A stretch of DNA of 64,000 nucleotides. Origin: Chanos chanos (taxonomy: Eukaryota; Chordata; Actinopteri; Gonorynchiformes; Chanidae). How positions within the stretch are numbered: position 1 is the first letter of the stretch; each line of letters begins with the position of its first letter. The position numbers and the translations under genes are program-made. Location: the NCBI RefSeq assembly GCF_902362185.1, contig NC_044498.1, positions 31,638,036 through 31,702,035 of the forward strand, read 5' to 3'. This document shows, one piece after another, positions 38,576-62,706 of the stretch. The notes beneath the pieces were generated by a model. It made no database searches, had not been told where the DNA came from, and saw nothing but the letters and a program-made list of their open reading frames with translations.

Positions 38576-40586
38576 TTATCATTAAACAGTGATGCTGCAG
38601 TAGTAGTAAAATCAAAAGACGTGAGTGACATGGCCGTATAGACACTGAGACTGCTGTAGATCCTGTTTTGAATGATGTACGATGAGTTCCTGTTTCTGAA
38701 TACTGGGGCTTTTTACTACATTTCTCTATGGAGCAGTGACTGATCTGTGCTGGGCTTTTTTCTTTTGTTCTGTTGTTTTTTTTTTTTCTTTTTTTTTTGC
38801 TGTGCTCAATGTGTGCAACATGTGCATTGGTCTAGACTGATTTCCTGGACTAGATTACATCCTGAGGTAGGAATTTCCATAGATGCATGGGATTCAGCCC
38901 AGTACTGGACTTCATCCTTGTCCAGGAAACCAGGCCACTGACTGATGGTACATCAGCTTAGTGTAGCATATGAAAAACCAGGAAGCTGTATTCATATATT
39001 GGCAACTCAGACTTTATCCTGTACCTTGTGACCACTGATCTGTTGTGTATCTCGTAAGTTGTCCCTCATTGGTGTCTCCAGCAGAGCAAAAATAGATAAG
39101 ATCACTGAAGGAAGACCTAACCCACCAATTTCTTTTAGTCATTTTATCATAATTGTGTACAGGTATAGTTCAGGTATATGACTGTGTTTTTTGGCATAAA
39201 TTAGATTATGACATATGGTTGCAGATGTCCTTTAGGCAAAATGAGGAGCTTAGAGCTTAAAGGAATATGGAGAAGGTAACTCTTGCTTCCACTCAAGCAA
39301 ATCTTAGTCAAGGTAATCATTTGTATCTTTCCGTCCCACTCATGTTCTTTTGCTCTTTAATCTAAGTTGGTTGTAGTTCCTGGTACCATAGGAATGTTTG
39401 ACGAGAACATTCTGGTCCACATCAAATTTATTGACTTTCATAGCCATCCCAGAGTCCCTCCTCTTTCAATCACAGTGTTTAAAACACAGCACACAACCTG
39501 ACTCACCTGTCCTCTGGCTTTGGATTCACTTGGATTTCCATTAGATTTTCATCGCCTCTACCTGATGCCTGAAAACATTTCACTTGTGTCCTTAACATTT
39601 CCAGAGCAGGCCAACACAACTCCGCTTAAGGTGCTTCTTTCCTCTATTAATAAGGCATCGCTACCTCAGTCTGGGAGGGAAGAAAAACCCACTCATACTG
39701 TCACTCATGTTAAAATTATACTGTGGTGAAAAGTTCTTCATGTGAAAAGCCTAAATGAATGATCTTCCTCTCAGTTTGAATCACTCCAGATTTGTGTGGA
39801 GAGGACAGACTGATGACCTCCTTGGCTGAGGTAAAGCTGTCCATCAGAAGAAAAAAAAAGTTAGAATAATTACCGTTTTCAGTATTAAACCCAGCCAGGA
39901 CAAGCCACCGACTGGGATGCACCTTCTGCACAGGGCAGAGTTGGTTAACACAGCTCAAGTCATGTCTGAAAATCTGTATCATGTTGTTGGAAATGCTGTT
40001 TTGGAGAAAGAAACATTGTGGTTCCAATACTCATCTGTACCGTCTGTCAGAACTGCTTTACTACGTTGGTCTGGTTTTATTAAACTAATTCAATTAGCAT
40101 GTCTACTTTTTATGATTGCCTACTCAAAAAATACAGAATCACATTAGGTAGGAGTAAAGCAGGGACGTTTTAAGAGTTAGCAGCATGCAGTGTGAGCTTC
40201 TCACTGTTGCATGCGATATTTACAGACTCAAAGGGTGTGGTTACGGCACATTCTTATGTCTGTAAACCGCACAGAGGCTGGGGAAACTTTACACTTTCAA
40301 CATGCAGCAGGGCACAAAATTGTTTGCCACAACAAACAAACAAACAAACAAAAGAGGGATTAACAAAATCCTTTAGGTATTTATTTTATATGTTCTTTTA
40401 CGTAAGTATTAAAAAACCACTACAAAAGCAGCCCTGTTGCTTTCTTTTGGCCACTAAACAGAAGAGAGTTTAAAAAAAAATACATTTTGGTTTTTTTTGT
40501 TTTTAGGATTCCCTCATGGTTCACTGTAGAAGGATGTTTTATTCCTTGACTCTGGAAACACTTTGGCCAACACCAGCAAGCTTTTC
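38576..40586. other. Convergent degs1 / nvl interval
   Basis: Holds the nvl 3' UTR on the minus strand and a spacer. A minus-strand AATAAA at 40076-40081 (TTTATT on the plus strand) is a plausible nvl poly(A) signal, about 500 bases after its stop. No other gene is visible; T- and A-runs occur near 38765-38800. Confidence 0.55.
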
Positions 40587-51045
<10,459 letters not shown>

Positions 51046-52052
51046 TTTTCGACATTAACTCAGTTCTATCTCATATTCTGCTGTTCTTAGTTAAGTCACA
51101 TACGGGCCCGGAGCCAATTCACGTTTCTTTTCGTCTACCCTCAATAAATTCAGAGCTTTTAAAGGCTACACAGAATCTGAAAATTAAGTAGACTGGCATC
51201 AAACGGATGAGAGGCACTGAAGTTAATCTAGACAAAAGCTAACTGACTACAACAAGGTATTAACTGATCTTTATACCAAAATCAATATACATATTATGAG
51301 CACGTAACGTTAAACATCCATAATTTCGCTTCTTGATGCCCACGTGAAATAAATAGCTGCTCTGTATTTTGCCTGAGTAAATACAACCAAAACAAACGCA
51401 GACCTTGATGAACAAATGTTACTAGAAATAATAATACTTCTGTAGTATTTCACTATTTAAAACATTCAACGTGCAGCTAATGACATCAAGACAGTACAAC
51501 ATACTGATACCTTTAATGTTAATCAAACGCTAACATAAGTACGTTGCATCGGCTTCCACATGGACAGCTATGGCTGCTTTAGCTTTTGTGCGTTGTGTTA
51601 CTGCCCTCCAGCGGCAATGTCATATAACCATGAGGTTTTTAAACGTTCCTGTTGGTTTACCTATTAATTTTAACAGTGTTGGTGAATGAGCCAAATAATA
51701 CTGTTGCGGGGATGGTAACTGTGTTCAACATTTAAGGCTTTATATACCGTTAGTTATTGTTAGTGACTGATTTGTTCTTTGAATTTGTTACCTACGTTGT
51801 GTTCATATGGCATTTTCAGGGTAACTCTCAAGATGCCGAAGCCATCTGAGTGACTTATTACTATGTTTGAGACACATTATGTATATTTGAAAGAAGTTGT
51901 GTCATGCAGTCTGCATAACATCACAAAACTAGAATGGATATGTATGTGCAAAGTCCATGGTAATGGTTCAATTTTATGTTGAACGAACCATTGGGGGCGC
52001 TAGACTTCCTGGACCGTGGAGACTGAGGTAAAGCCTGGCCCTTTGGCAGAAA
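51046..52052. promoter_or_regulatory. Divergent nvl / lcor promoter region
   Basis: About 1 kb between the nvl start (-) and the lcor start (+). No other coding sequence is seen. Near the lcor start, CCATTGGGGGCGCT (51989-52002) partly resembles a CTCF core, and AAAATGGCGAG over the ATG resembles a YY1 site. Another CTCF-like piece, CCCTCCAGCGGCA, lies near 51605. Confidence 0.5.
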
Positions 52053-55000
52053 ATGGCGAGCCTATGTAGGAAGCAGAAATGTATGACTGAAAGACGCGGT
52101 GATAGACAGGCTCTTAACTCGTGGTGGTGTAAATTCTTTCACTGTGTGGGTAAGATCATACTACAAAGCATGCTAAACGAGTTGCAATATTTTGTGTGCA
52201 GTAGAATTGCCTTTGGCATTTGACTCAGTTGCTCTAAATTCTCGAAGCAAGCTGGCGTCGATATCTGCCGATAGTAGCTAGCAAGCAGTTCACGGACTTT
52301 TTTTGTTTGTTTGTTTGTTTGTTTCGCACAGTTTGTCTTTATCTAGCGTTTTTGCAGTCGACACCAGGAGCATCGCAAGCTGCACTTTCAGTCTTGGTGA
52401 TATAAACTGTGGCAGGTTGTGTTCGTAGATGTTCGACTGATAACTACTCGATTGAAGTGGTTGTAGTCCCTCTTTACCCAGTAATTGCCACACAGGGGGT
52501 GTTCATGAGAAACTGAAACAAATTTATGCTCTCATGCGATAGTGTGTGCAGTCCTACAATTTTCTTTAATCCTGCAGTTTAGTTGAGTTCCTCAAATGGT
52601 TTGGGTGATCAGCTCTTCCGCTGTTCGTTTGGATAAGCTCTTGGATAAGCAGCAAAAACACTTGGGTTAATTGGCTACTTTGCACCTAAAATGGGGAAAT
52701 GGAACTAAACATTGCTTTCGACCGCAGGTAACTGAGAGAGGCATTTAAACATTTGTAACACAGACTTGCATTCATTGGGTACAGGTTGTTTTCTCGTGAC
52801 TCGCCCCCAACTTATCAGTAAAGTGCATGTAACGTTAGAGATAATGTACAGCAGGGATCAGGATGTTCAGTCCTGTTAAGTGCTGTTAACCAACGGGTTC
52901 TGTCGATAAATGTAAAGGGTACAGACGTAAATGATAATTATAAAACGTGTATTTTCCACATTTAACTTGACATTTGAAAAGGACACCTGTTTCACACACC
53001 CCCTTCACCGTGATCAAGAAAATACCTCTCGTTACGATAAAGTGTAAATGCAAATGGGTCAGACCTGCCGAACGTTGTGGTCGCAATAACTGGTCTATAT
53101 GTCTGTTATTTGGCCTTAGAGATGGCTTTGTTTGCCTATGATTCCGAAAAACAATAGTAACATGTCATCAATGGCATATTCTAGTAGTGTTCTGCTATTT
53201 TGGTTTGTTAAATTCATGATGTTCATGTAAAATTGCGTTTAGTCTGTTACTCTATAAAGCTACTTGTCTGAGAGGAAAATTGCAGAGAACTTTCCTCTTA
53301 TTATAAGTGTCTTAACAAATCAAAGTAACAAAATGGGATGCATGTGTTGGATTGTTTTTGAGAGGCTCACTATTACTCAGGACAAAATATAATGTTCCCA
53401 TGTGAACAGAAACAGAGCATCAGGTGTGTGTGTGTGTTTTATATGGGCACTCACCTAGAACTACCACATCTCTATAAAGTTTCATTTTACTTCACTAATC
53501 AATATGTGTAAAACTTTATCCTTTTCACACATATTATGGATCCAATACATTTTGACAGATTTTGGTTTCTCTGTCCCTCTCTCTCTCTTTCTCTCCTCCT
53601 CCTTCTTCTTCTTTTTTTTTGGATCAACAGTTGTATGTAGTTTTAACTCGTTTATGTAATGTCCATGTAATTTCCTCTCTCATGGTATTTCAGATGTCTA
53701 TATATTGCATTTGACTGTCTAATTATGTACACACCCAGCATGATAAGACTCTTCATATGAGACAGGTCTTTGAGATGTTTGCTTGATAAGAGCTTTCTCA
53801 TTGGAACTAGGGCAGAGCGTGTGCCGTGGTTCCTTTTGCTCTTCAGCTGAAACCACATAACCTTCTAACAGTATTAGCAGAGCAGAGTGAGACAGGATGT
53901 TGGTGTATAGAGAACAGCGAACGTGCCTTTATTATTTTAAGTTGTGAGGCGTCGTGTAGAATAATTGCATCATTTTGTTTCAGTTTCAGAGCATGTGGCT
54001 TCAGTAACTTTTTGAGGGAGTCAACAAAATGACATCTGTTCTGGCAGTGATGTTGTCGTGCTTTGTAATTCTGTAGCTATTTAATTACAGTCATTTATAT
54101 TTTTGTAGGAGAGAAATAAATTGTAATGTCTGGTGGCAGAATATGTCCTTTGTCTTTTATTTGATGTTTTTCATTTTAAAAGTGAAAAAGAGGAGGAACT
54201 GTGGAGTTCTTCTCAATCTTTTGCCCTTCAATGAGTTTATCAGTTTAACATCACAAACTGCATGTAAAAATAATTATTTAACACAGAGGCTGCAGGTTTG
54301 GTGTGGAAAATTATTTCCTTGTAAACGTGGAGTAGTAATGCTACAAACAAATGATATTTTATATTCATGAGCTATAACAAGAGAAGGAATAATGTATTGT
54401 TTGTTTGTTTTTATCTGTGACTTGTATTAATGCCAAGGCAGCATATCAGGCTCTGCCCCAGCCTCTGGCCATGGGGAAGTCAAGCATTAAGTTCTTCATG
54501 ACCCTTCACGATGGTTACACAGTGCTCCTCTCTCAAAATGTCTCTCTCTCTTTTTTTGCTAGTTTTTTAGCACAGTAATCTTTCTTTCTTCACAGGTCTC
54601 GAAAACATTTTGGAATGGTTATCTGGGTCAGGACTGTTAGAAGACCTCCAGTTGTTTAAAAGTGAGTTTATTGCCTTATTACAAATGAACAACACCCATT
54701 TACATTACAGAATTCCTAGAGTTTTTGATGATCTCTGTTAATGTGAGTCAAAGAGCTCTTTTTGATTTTTAGAAATTTAGCACACTCTTCCTTTCTGTAA
54801 TTATTTTGTTCATTTTTCATTTATTCCTGTAAGGTTTAATGTGAAAAACTGTTTCTGATGACCTACCATCCTACCTCATGGCAGCTGGCATAATTTTTTT
54901 TGCCCGACCCAATTCAGTACCAGTACTACAAATGTTGTCATTATGTATAAGAAGTTCTTAAGGGTTATTTCTGTTTTCTTCAAAGTGCTGTATCCAAAAA

Positions 55001-58000
55001 AACAAGTAAGCGAATATTGCTCAAAGACCCCTCTCCATTCTCTTTTTTTTTTTTTAAGTTAGAGGCACATAAAGAAAATGGAGGCCCAGAAACCATTTGT
55101 CATTCACCCTGAATTAACTACTTGAACCGTTGTATTACCTTTCATAGATTGTTTTAATCTTTGTCTAATTGCTAGGTGAGTGTTTGCATAAGGGACTAGG
55201 TTCCAGGTGTTGTGAATATTTACAGTGGTTGGGTCTGTTACACTGAATCCTAACAGATCTCAACTCATGAGCAATGTCAGGTTAATAAAAAAGCAAATGG
55301 TCATCAAAAAGGATTGAAAACCACAAGCAGTATCAACATAACCACTTTGACTAAACAAGACCTAGCGTTGTTGAGTGTTTTGTACTGTACTGGTTAGTCC
55401 CCACCAGATTATCACTTCATGAATCCACATTATTTCTGAATCCAAGATAAAGATACAAACCATCTGCATCTTACAGTATGGATGGAGGTGAGCAAATATG
55501 TGTTAGCGACACTGCATTTCACAATGTGCTAATTGTTTAACCCAAAACATCACACTTGTGGTGAATTATCTAGTCATGTGACCCCAGATGGATACCTAAA
55601 TGGTAAATCTATAGTGTTCCCTCAAAAGAAAAGAGAGCTTTACTTCCACTTTCTGCTTTCAATTGCATCCACCACCCATAGTGCGCAGAGTGATGACAAA
55701 CATGGAAAGTTTAAGCTGCAATGTGTTATTCAACACTAGGACAACTATGCAGCAAACACCCCTGCATTTCAGTGCGGGCTGGCTAGGGATGTAACACTAC
55801 ACTCAGCTCACGGTTCAATTTGATTCTCAACACTACATTTATGGTTCGATTCTTCTGTAGTATTTTTAAGAAAACCAGTTGAACTGACACAGGAATGAAA
55901 ACAATGGATTTATTTTTGATGCATTAACAATGCTGAACTTTTGTTGTCTTTTTGTACAACCAAAAGTGATGACAGCTTGATCCTAGGAGGAATTCTTTGA
56001 AAGCTAGACAAAAATAGTCTTCAAATATGAAATAATATTAAATTGAATGGGTCTGTTTGTATTAAATTAATATGAAATTATGAAAATTGCAACTCAACAC
56101 TCAAATTTAGACACAATTTAATGCGCTAAGATACTGTCACAAACACCACTGAGAGTGCTGATTTTAAAACTTCAGCTATATTTGTTCCTGTGTGCATCTC
56201 AAAAAGGGGACGAGTCTCGAGCACAAAACTTTTCAGTACCCACTCACTATTGATAACATGATCCATTATAATAATGTAGCTCTGAACAGCCCTGGACATC
56301 CACCCATCTGTCGTTATCGCCACACTCTGCACTTTTCAGAATTTCTGTCACTTTGGTTTTTACTTTGTTGTACATGGCTGGTGTTACTGCCTGACTGAAG
56401 TGCGAGCATGATGGGATGTTTTATTTGGGCAAGTAGTAGGTGAAATCCTTCGTTGTCGACTACTGAGAATGGTCTCATGTCTTTAGTGATAAACACTCCT
56501 GTGGATCTGGTGATATCTTGTGCTCTTGCACATGTATGAGGCAAAGGAGATGCAAAACTTTTTTCAAGAGAAGTTTGGCCTTCAAGCACTTTCTTTCCCA
56601 CATCCCCTGACCAGAGTTTGTAGTTTTGGTGGCATTTTAGATGCTGCATCACATTAGTGGTATTAGCAGTAGTGTAGCCGATAGTTTTTCTACACTTTGC
56701 ATACCGTCTTCGTTTTGTCAGTTAATTTGTCGCCATTCTCCTGTTGAATGATTGGAAAGCCAAAATGTTGCCACACTTCTGATTTAAAGGAGGATGGCGC
56801 ATCCTCGATTCCAGTCTCAGCTCCAGCCATAATCATTACATTTCACACTGACGCTGCTAGACTGCTACTGAAACCTCTTCTTTTTGTCTATGACTGAAAC
56901 ATGTAAAACTTGAGGCCTCCATTGGAATTCTGGAACCGTGACGCACAACTTTGTGCACTGGTAACACAAGTAATGATACAGACGACTACTTTTATTTCAT
57001 GCATTTATTTACTATTTACTGATGAATTTATACGTTGCATACCGTCACATTTTTGCACCTCGATGTATCGGGCTATGATGAATCATTGCACCCCTAATGC
57101 TGGCTCGTATAATTCCTGGTTAAACCTGTCAAATACCTAATATATAGAGACACATCGCAATTAAATTGTTGAATCAGCTTTAATTGCAAAGTATGATGCT
57201 AACCAACAGCAATTTACTGTTGGGGAAATCAACAAGAGACAGGTAGAGGACATGGTCTTGGAAGAACAAGCTTGCCAGTTTTGGAATTCGTTAATCACAT
57301 GTGCTGTCGTTCACTGTGGGCTTTCCCATTGGCCATAAGAATTCCAGTCTATTAGTGTTTTACTGTGTGTCTTTGTCAGAAATGAAGAACTAGACAATGC
57401 AGAACTAGACAGTGGTGACAATCGCTTTTGTTCGCATCATGTAATATGCAGTAGAAACTAGACTCATGAATAGACCACAGTGATGTGTAATGTCAGAACA
57501 TTTTGTATAATATTTCGAAGTGGAGCAAAAGCTGAATAAGATGGCACCTCCAATGATTTTTATATTTCTGTATTAGCTGTATGGTGAGACATCTTTCAAA
57601 TTTCAGAAATTTCATACATCACATCTTTTAATATGTGGCATAGATTGGGTTGTTCTAACTATGTTGCTATATAGCTGTATCAAGCTAGCAGCTAGACTTC
57701 ATTCCCTTAGCAGTGAGCATTAATACATTACATACAGACTATTCAGGGGACATTCTGTCACCCTCTAGGAGGCCCCCAGAGGATTTTCTTAACCAATGAA
57801 ATGTAAGGAAGTTTTGTTTGTTTGTTTTTAGAATATCAGTTTCCAAATATTTTAAATGTGTTATCATATAATAATTTGTCATATGCCAAGCGAATAGAAC
57901 AACCTTTACATACATTTGTAAACAACTTAAAGGACAGGCTACAGGATAATGTTTTTTAGGGTGTGTGATTTTAGGTATAGTCAATGTAAATAGTTTTGTG

Positions 58001-61000
58001 ATTTCTCCACACACTGAAGGTCAGACTGCTTTGAAAGACTCATACATATTCTCAATGATCTAAAGACATTCTTTTTTTTTTTTTTTTGAAAGATAGAGGC
58101 TACCTCTTTCATAAAATTGTATTTTTTTTCACATGCCTGCAAAGTTGATCATACCTATTACCTTCATTTCTGAGATACTTACAGGAGAGCCACTTTAACC
58201 TGCTCATTTATTCCAAAAATGTTGTAAACTTCCTGGATAGCTGTCATGCAGCCTTACCAGTATTATCCCACAAGATCTTGGTGTCTGTCATCACAAGAAC
58301 AGTGACTCCAAAATTGTTCTTTTAAAGAGACATGTAGATGATTTGGGTTTATGTAGGCCCAAGAGTGACACATTGGATATGAGCTGTCTTGGAAGAGTTG
58401 AAATGGTCTTTTTTATGGGGTTGGTATTGTCCCCATTGGAATAAATGGGAGGTGAACATTGATTTGCTGTAAATATCTCACATCTGAAGGATTTTTAAAA
58501 ATGTCTTGATTGAAATGCAGTAGGTAAGTTAAAAACAATCCTGGAACTTAAAAAAAAGAAAGGAAGTGTCACACCATTGCTTGAAAATATGGCAGGTGAA
58601 TGAACTGCGTTCATCTTCAGTTTCTCTTGGAAATATGCCTGCATTTACCTTTGATGGTCTCATTTAGATTGGTCAGCCCACTTTTATTCAGATAACTCTT
58701 CTTTAGCTTTGTGGAGTGTATTTCCTTTCTATCAGTGACACGAGAATTTGTATGTTTTCTGTAGTTTTGTATAAAAATACACTTTGTCACACTTGTTCAG
58801 ACCAAAATGGCATGTCCCTTCAGAAGGCATTCACCCAATGTTAAATTGTCCCCTTTTCTTTTGGATCCACAGATTGTGAGCCTGCAGGTGTGTCAGATTG
58901 GTCATTTGATGAAAATTGTGTATTCTGCTGCTTAAGACGAGAGGCAGTGAAGGTAGATTCTTTGTTTCTTTTCTCCTTTTTTCCCATTGTTGTCGTCATG
59001 AGTCCACAGTGATAAATTCAGAGGGTGACAGTTTATTTTGGGGTTTTTTTTCCTTTTTTTTTTTTCCTTACCTATCTCCATAAGAAAATCAGATTTCCCC
59101 CCGTAGTGAAAACATGACTAAATAAATAAATAAAATTAAATGTGGGTAGACTGTTTAAAGGATTTGATGCGTTTGTCTTTATATTTTTGTGAAATGATGA
59201 CCTTCCTATTCCATGTGCTGTGACCCTCCTGTCCTTGTTTTTTGTTTTGTTTTTGTTCTTTTAATCTATTTGGGAGTGATTACCTGCTGACTCTTGAATG
59301 TTGTATGCAACGCAGAAATTGAAAGCTAGGTCCACACTGTAATTTCACTTAAAATACTGCTGTGCTGGGGCTGCTGTCTGGATGTTATACCGGATTAGCG
59401 GACTTCATTAGTCTTAACAGCAGAGTCAAACGAGTTTGTTTGAAGTGGAAATGATAAGAATAATAACTTGCATTATAGCAGAGATTTGTTTGAAATAAAT
59501 ACATAAACAAGCAGCATCCTACACTTGAAATATGACTAAACATGAGCCCAAATGTTTGTCATTTTGGTCTGAGCCTGGTGTGGTCTAAATCAGCTTTTAC
59601 AGGAAAGGTAAGGATATATGCCATTAATCTGTTTTGTTAGTGCTGTTTTTCTAATGCTATTGTTGTTTACCTCTTATGATTGTTCTTTTTTTTGTTGTTT
59701 TTTTTTTGTTTTTTTTGTTTTTTTTAAATCAGAAAGCTTGATGGTACACTCAAAATTCATTCACACCTTGTCCCATAATTTTAACTGTTTTCTTCATTGG
59801 GCTTTCGCTGTTTTGTACTGTCTTTTAGTTACATTGCCTTTCAGAAATATTCACAACCTCAGAAGAAATATAACATTTTGTATCACCACCATGGATTTCA
59901 CATGGAAGTTAGGACTGTAAAAGCAGGTTTGACAGTAACGATTTCCTTGGGCATGTGAAGTGAACTCTCGGGAAACCAAATATAATTTTTTTCTTTGCAT
60001 TGACAGGTGGAAAAATACTAAGAAAACAAGTAAGCAGGTAGAAGGAGTGATGTGTTCTCTTGATGCTCATAAGCGCATTATTATTGCTGTTTCTGAGATT
60101 ATTTTCTATTAATGAGGCCATTAATGCACTCTCTACCTTTTGGGTGCTCAGATCCTAGAAATGTCATCTGTTTGTGCAGAAATTGTGAGAAACAGTGACA
60201 AAAATGACTCACACCATTGTCATATTCCACTTTTCCCTATGTTTTGGATACAGGGAGAGTGAGTGGTGTTGAGTGGTGTTTTTGGTTGAGTGCTTTAGCT
60301 AGACAAATATTCTTGCAGTCGCTAAAAGTTCGCCATGGGTCCCATCTGGAATATGTCTGCTGCAATATATATACAACATATAACATGGGTAATTAAGAGA
60401 GCTCTAGTGAAAAATATTGCAAGCTCTCATGAAACGTTTATTGATTCATGTGAGAAGGAAAAAATATGAGACAGTGAGATTGCTCAGTACTTCGGATATT
60501 TTAATGTGTTTCTGGTGCAGACACTAATGGTTTGTAATCCTTACAATGGAGTGCTGTCTGGTGTGACAGTGAGAGGGTTGGGTGATTATTAACTGAGTTT
60601 CAGTTTTGCATTTTAAGTTAGAGTTCATAGAAAAATATAGCCAGAGTAGTTTGTGTAGCTGTGTTTTTGTAACATGACAAAATTGGTGGGGAGCAAGTGT
60701 GGGAATGAATGCTCTCTGAGGTCACTGTAGTTAGACAGTCGTCAGAGTTCTGCTTGTATGGTTAAGCGACCTGTTCCTGGTACCGAGTACTTTGAATCTG
60801 TCACGGACATCCTCAAGAGCTTTGTGTTTTTGTCAAGTGGTAGTCGACAAATTGTATTTTTGTCATTTAAATTAGGAAATTCATGCATTCGTTTTTTCCT
60901 TTATTAAGAAATAGATGCTATATGGTAGGTTGATCATTTTCAAGCACTGCATTTTTAATATCTCTGTCTTCTGTATTACAGGAACACTTGCTTGACGCAA

Positions 61001-62706
61001 ACAGTCAAATCTCGGGAAGTGGGCGTAAACCTTTGCTCTTTGAAGATCTCTCAAGTATCAGCAGGTTTGAGTGGCAAACAGAAGAATTCCTCAATGCAGT
61101 CTTCTCCAGAAAGTGTAAGCCTGCAACCAATATCAGTCTACATGTCGCTGAACATTGCATGTCTCTTATCCAAGCCTGTTTTTCATTAGCTAAGGTTACA
61201 TGCACACATTTATCATTCGGATTGAAATCATTCTGATTGTTGATTCTGAATGTACTGTTTACATGAAAGCGATCGGATAGTTTGTGTGAATTTGCATGTC
61301 ACAAGCGTACAATCGGAATTCATTGCAAATGCTAAGAAATTACCTTGCACTGACCTGTACGATGTAGTCGAAGGCTGTATAAAAATCTCTAAGCCAGTCA
61401 TACTCAGAAGTAAATAATGGTAGAGTGGTCAAAAGAACGCTTACTTTCAAGTATTGTAAAGAGCCAGGGCAGCAATAGCTTTACCTCAGGTCAGTGATTT
61501 GATCAGTTAATTACTTAAGACAACTGTAACTTCATAATTATAATAACAATTACATGATCTCTGCATGGAATATCCTCCCAAACTTGCTTAAACAGCTCGC
61601 TGCTGCGGGATTTGCGCCCATCTAGACACTTGACTATTCTTAATTGTTTGGGAATGTTTAACACAAATGTGTTAAATTTCTCGCACTGTCCCCCATGTTT
61701 TTTTAAACTCCGTCATGCATAGTGAAACGTCCGTATGTCATTACTGCGTGTATTCAACGTGTGCAAAAAGTTCCAAGTGCAGAAGGCAATCCAATTGAGC
61801 ATTTACATGGTTAATATTTTCCTGTCGAACGAATTATAAGAAATCTACAGCACATCTTTCAATCCGATTGATTTCTCGATCGGATCGGGGTATTTCATTT
61901 CAATCAAAGTGTTTACATGAAGCATTTTTATTCCGATTGAGCTTGAATCCGATTACTAACAGAATATTAGGCTCCATGTAAATGCACCTGTTGAATCATT
62001 GGTAGAAACTAATAATTAATAATATGCCTTTATTAAAATGCCAGATCAGCTGGCTAGATTCCTAGCACTTGTGATTCATGTTTTCCATAACAATGATGTG
62101 GACAACACCTGGCACCTGGCTTTGTCACTTTTGTCCACTGTCAACATTATTCATTAAAAAAAAAACCCCTCTTACTTGCAGCGGATCCACCAAGGTTCCC
62201 TGACCCTCACATCCCTGTAGTGGCTCGTGAGATAATGCACCGAATGGTGCGTCAGTTTGCTGCAGAATATACCTCAAAAACCAGCTTTTCTCAGGCTTCC
62301 CCTCATCGAAACGGCAACAAGGACCAAAGCCTGGTGAAAGCCTGTTCTGTCGTATCTCCTCCTCCTACTGCTGCTGCTCTTGCTACGGCTTCCGCTTCCA
62401 CACACAACCCGGTCCTCACCAGACTCCTCATGGATGACCAAGACTCCCCGCTGGACCTCACAGTCAAGAAGGTTGAGGTGGAGATTTTTGAACAAGGTAA
62501 ACAAGAGGTCATTGCAACCAATTCATAACTTATGTGGAGGTGTTTAGGTTTTTTTCCCCCCCTATATCTCTTTTTATTTGGCTTTTCACGGACATTATGT
62601 GTTTCTCAGATGGAGTTCTTGACCTTTCAACCAAGAAGAATCGGAACCGAGAGAGCGTTTCCTTCAGAACTCCCCATGTCTCTACCACAACACCAGTGGT
62701 CAAGGG
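52053..62706 (+). CDS. lcor: Ligand-dependent corepressor, 5' part (runs past the window)
   Basis: Six coding exons: 52053-52149, 54596-54661, 58873-58952, 60982-61114, 62182-62496, 62610-62706, in phase, about 262 residues, ending in GG/GTAAGA, so later exons lie beyond 64000. Exon 1 (MASLCRKQKCMTERRG...WWCKFFHCVG) matches the N terminus of the LCOR/LCORL family. Exons 3 and 4 give SDWSFDENCVFCCLRREAV and FEWQTEEFLNAVF, and exon 5 MHRMVRQFAAEYTSK with HNPVLTRLLMDDQDSPLDLTVKK. The nuclear-receptor box LTRLL and the CtBP-binding sites PLDLTVKK (exon 5) and VLDLSTKK (exon 6) are as in LCOR, a nuclear corepressor linking receptors, CtBP and PRC2. The sequence is closer to LCOR than to LCORL by eye. 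The DNA-binding psq-type helix-turn-helix is expected downstream. Confidence 0.9.
52150..54595 (+). other. lcor intron 1 (2.4 kb)
   Basis: No nested gene is seen. It contains a GTTT run near 52300-52325 and polypyrimidine stretches near 53570-53610. Confidence 0.6.
55784..57096 (-). mobile_element. Internally deleted hAT transposon in lcor intron 2
   Basis: About 1.3 kb with hAT-type ends: TAGGGATGTAACACTAC at the left and TAGGGGTGCAATGATTC read inward from the right. Flanking octamers GGGCTGGC (55776-55783) and ATGCTGGC (57097-57104) agree at 6 of 8 bases, as expected of an old hAT target duplication. On the minus strand it encodes a BED-finger start (SEVWQHFGFPIIQQ, then TTANTTNVMQHLKCH) and part of the transposase core (VAITTDGWMSRAVQSYIII, then VLETRPLFEMHTGTNIAEVL). 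The reading frame is broken: one stop falls inside the BED finger and frames shift between pieces, and most of the C-terminal catalytic and dimerisation region is missing. ZBED/Ac-like family by motif. Confidence 0.8.
57097..58872 (+). other. Rest of lcor intron 2
   Basis: No exon or gene found. T-rich run at about 58071-58087. The end before the 58873 exon has a pyrimidine tract and CCACAG acceptor. Confidence 0.55.
58953..60981 (+). other. lcor intron 3 (2.0 kb)
   Basis: No gene seen. It holds several T-homopolymer runs (59044-59067, 59685-59727) and no recognisable mobile element. Confidence 0.55.
61193..61990. mobile_element. Probable nonautonomous TIR element in lcor intron 4
   Basis: Both ends carry related inverted sequence: AGGTTACATGCACAC on the left and, read inward from the right, AGGTGCATTTACATGGAG. 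Inside, CGGATT/AATCCG and TTTACATG motifs recur in opposite orientations at the two ends, for example ATTCGGATTGAA near 61216 and its mirror near 61944. No transposase is visible. The exact ends, target duplication and family are uncertain. Confidence 0.45.

Noticed and set aside
54143-54370. 75-residue plus-strand frame in lcor intron 1
   Set aside because: Low-complexity, no similarity to any family, no matching splice phase with lcor.
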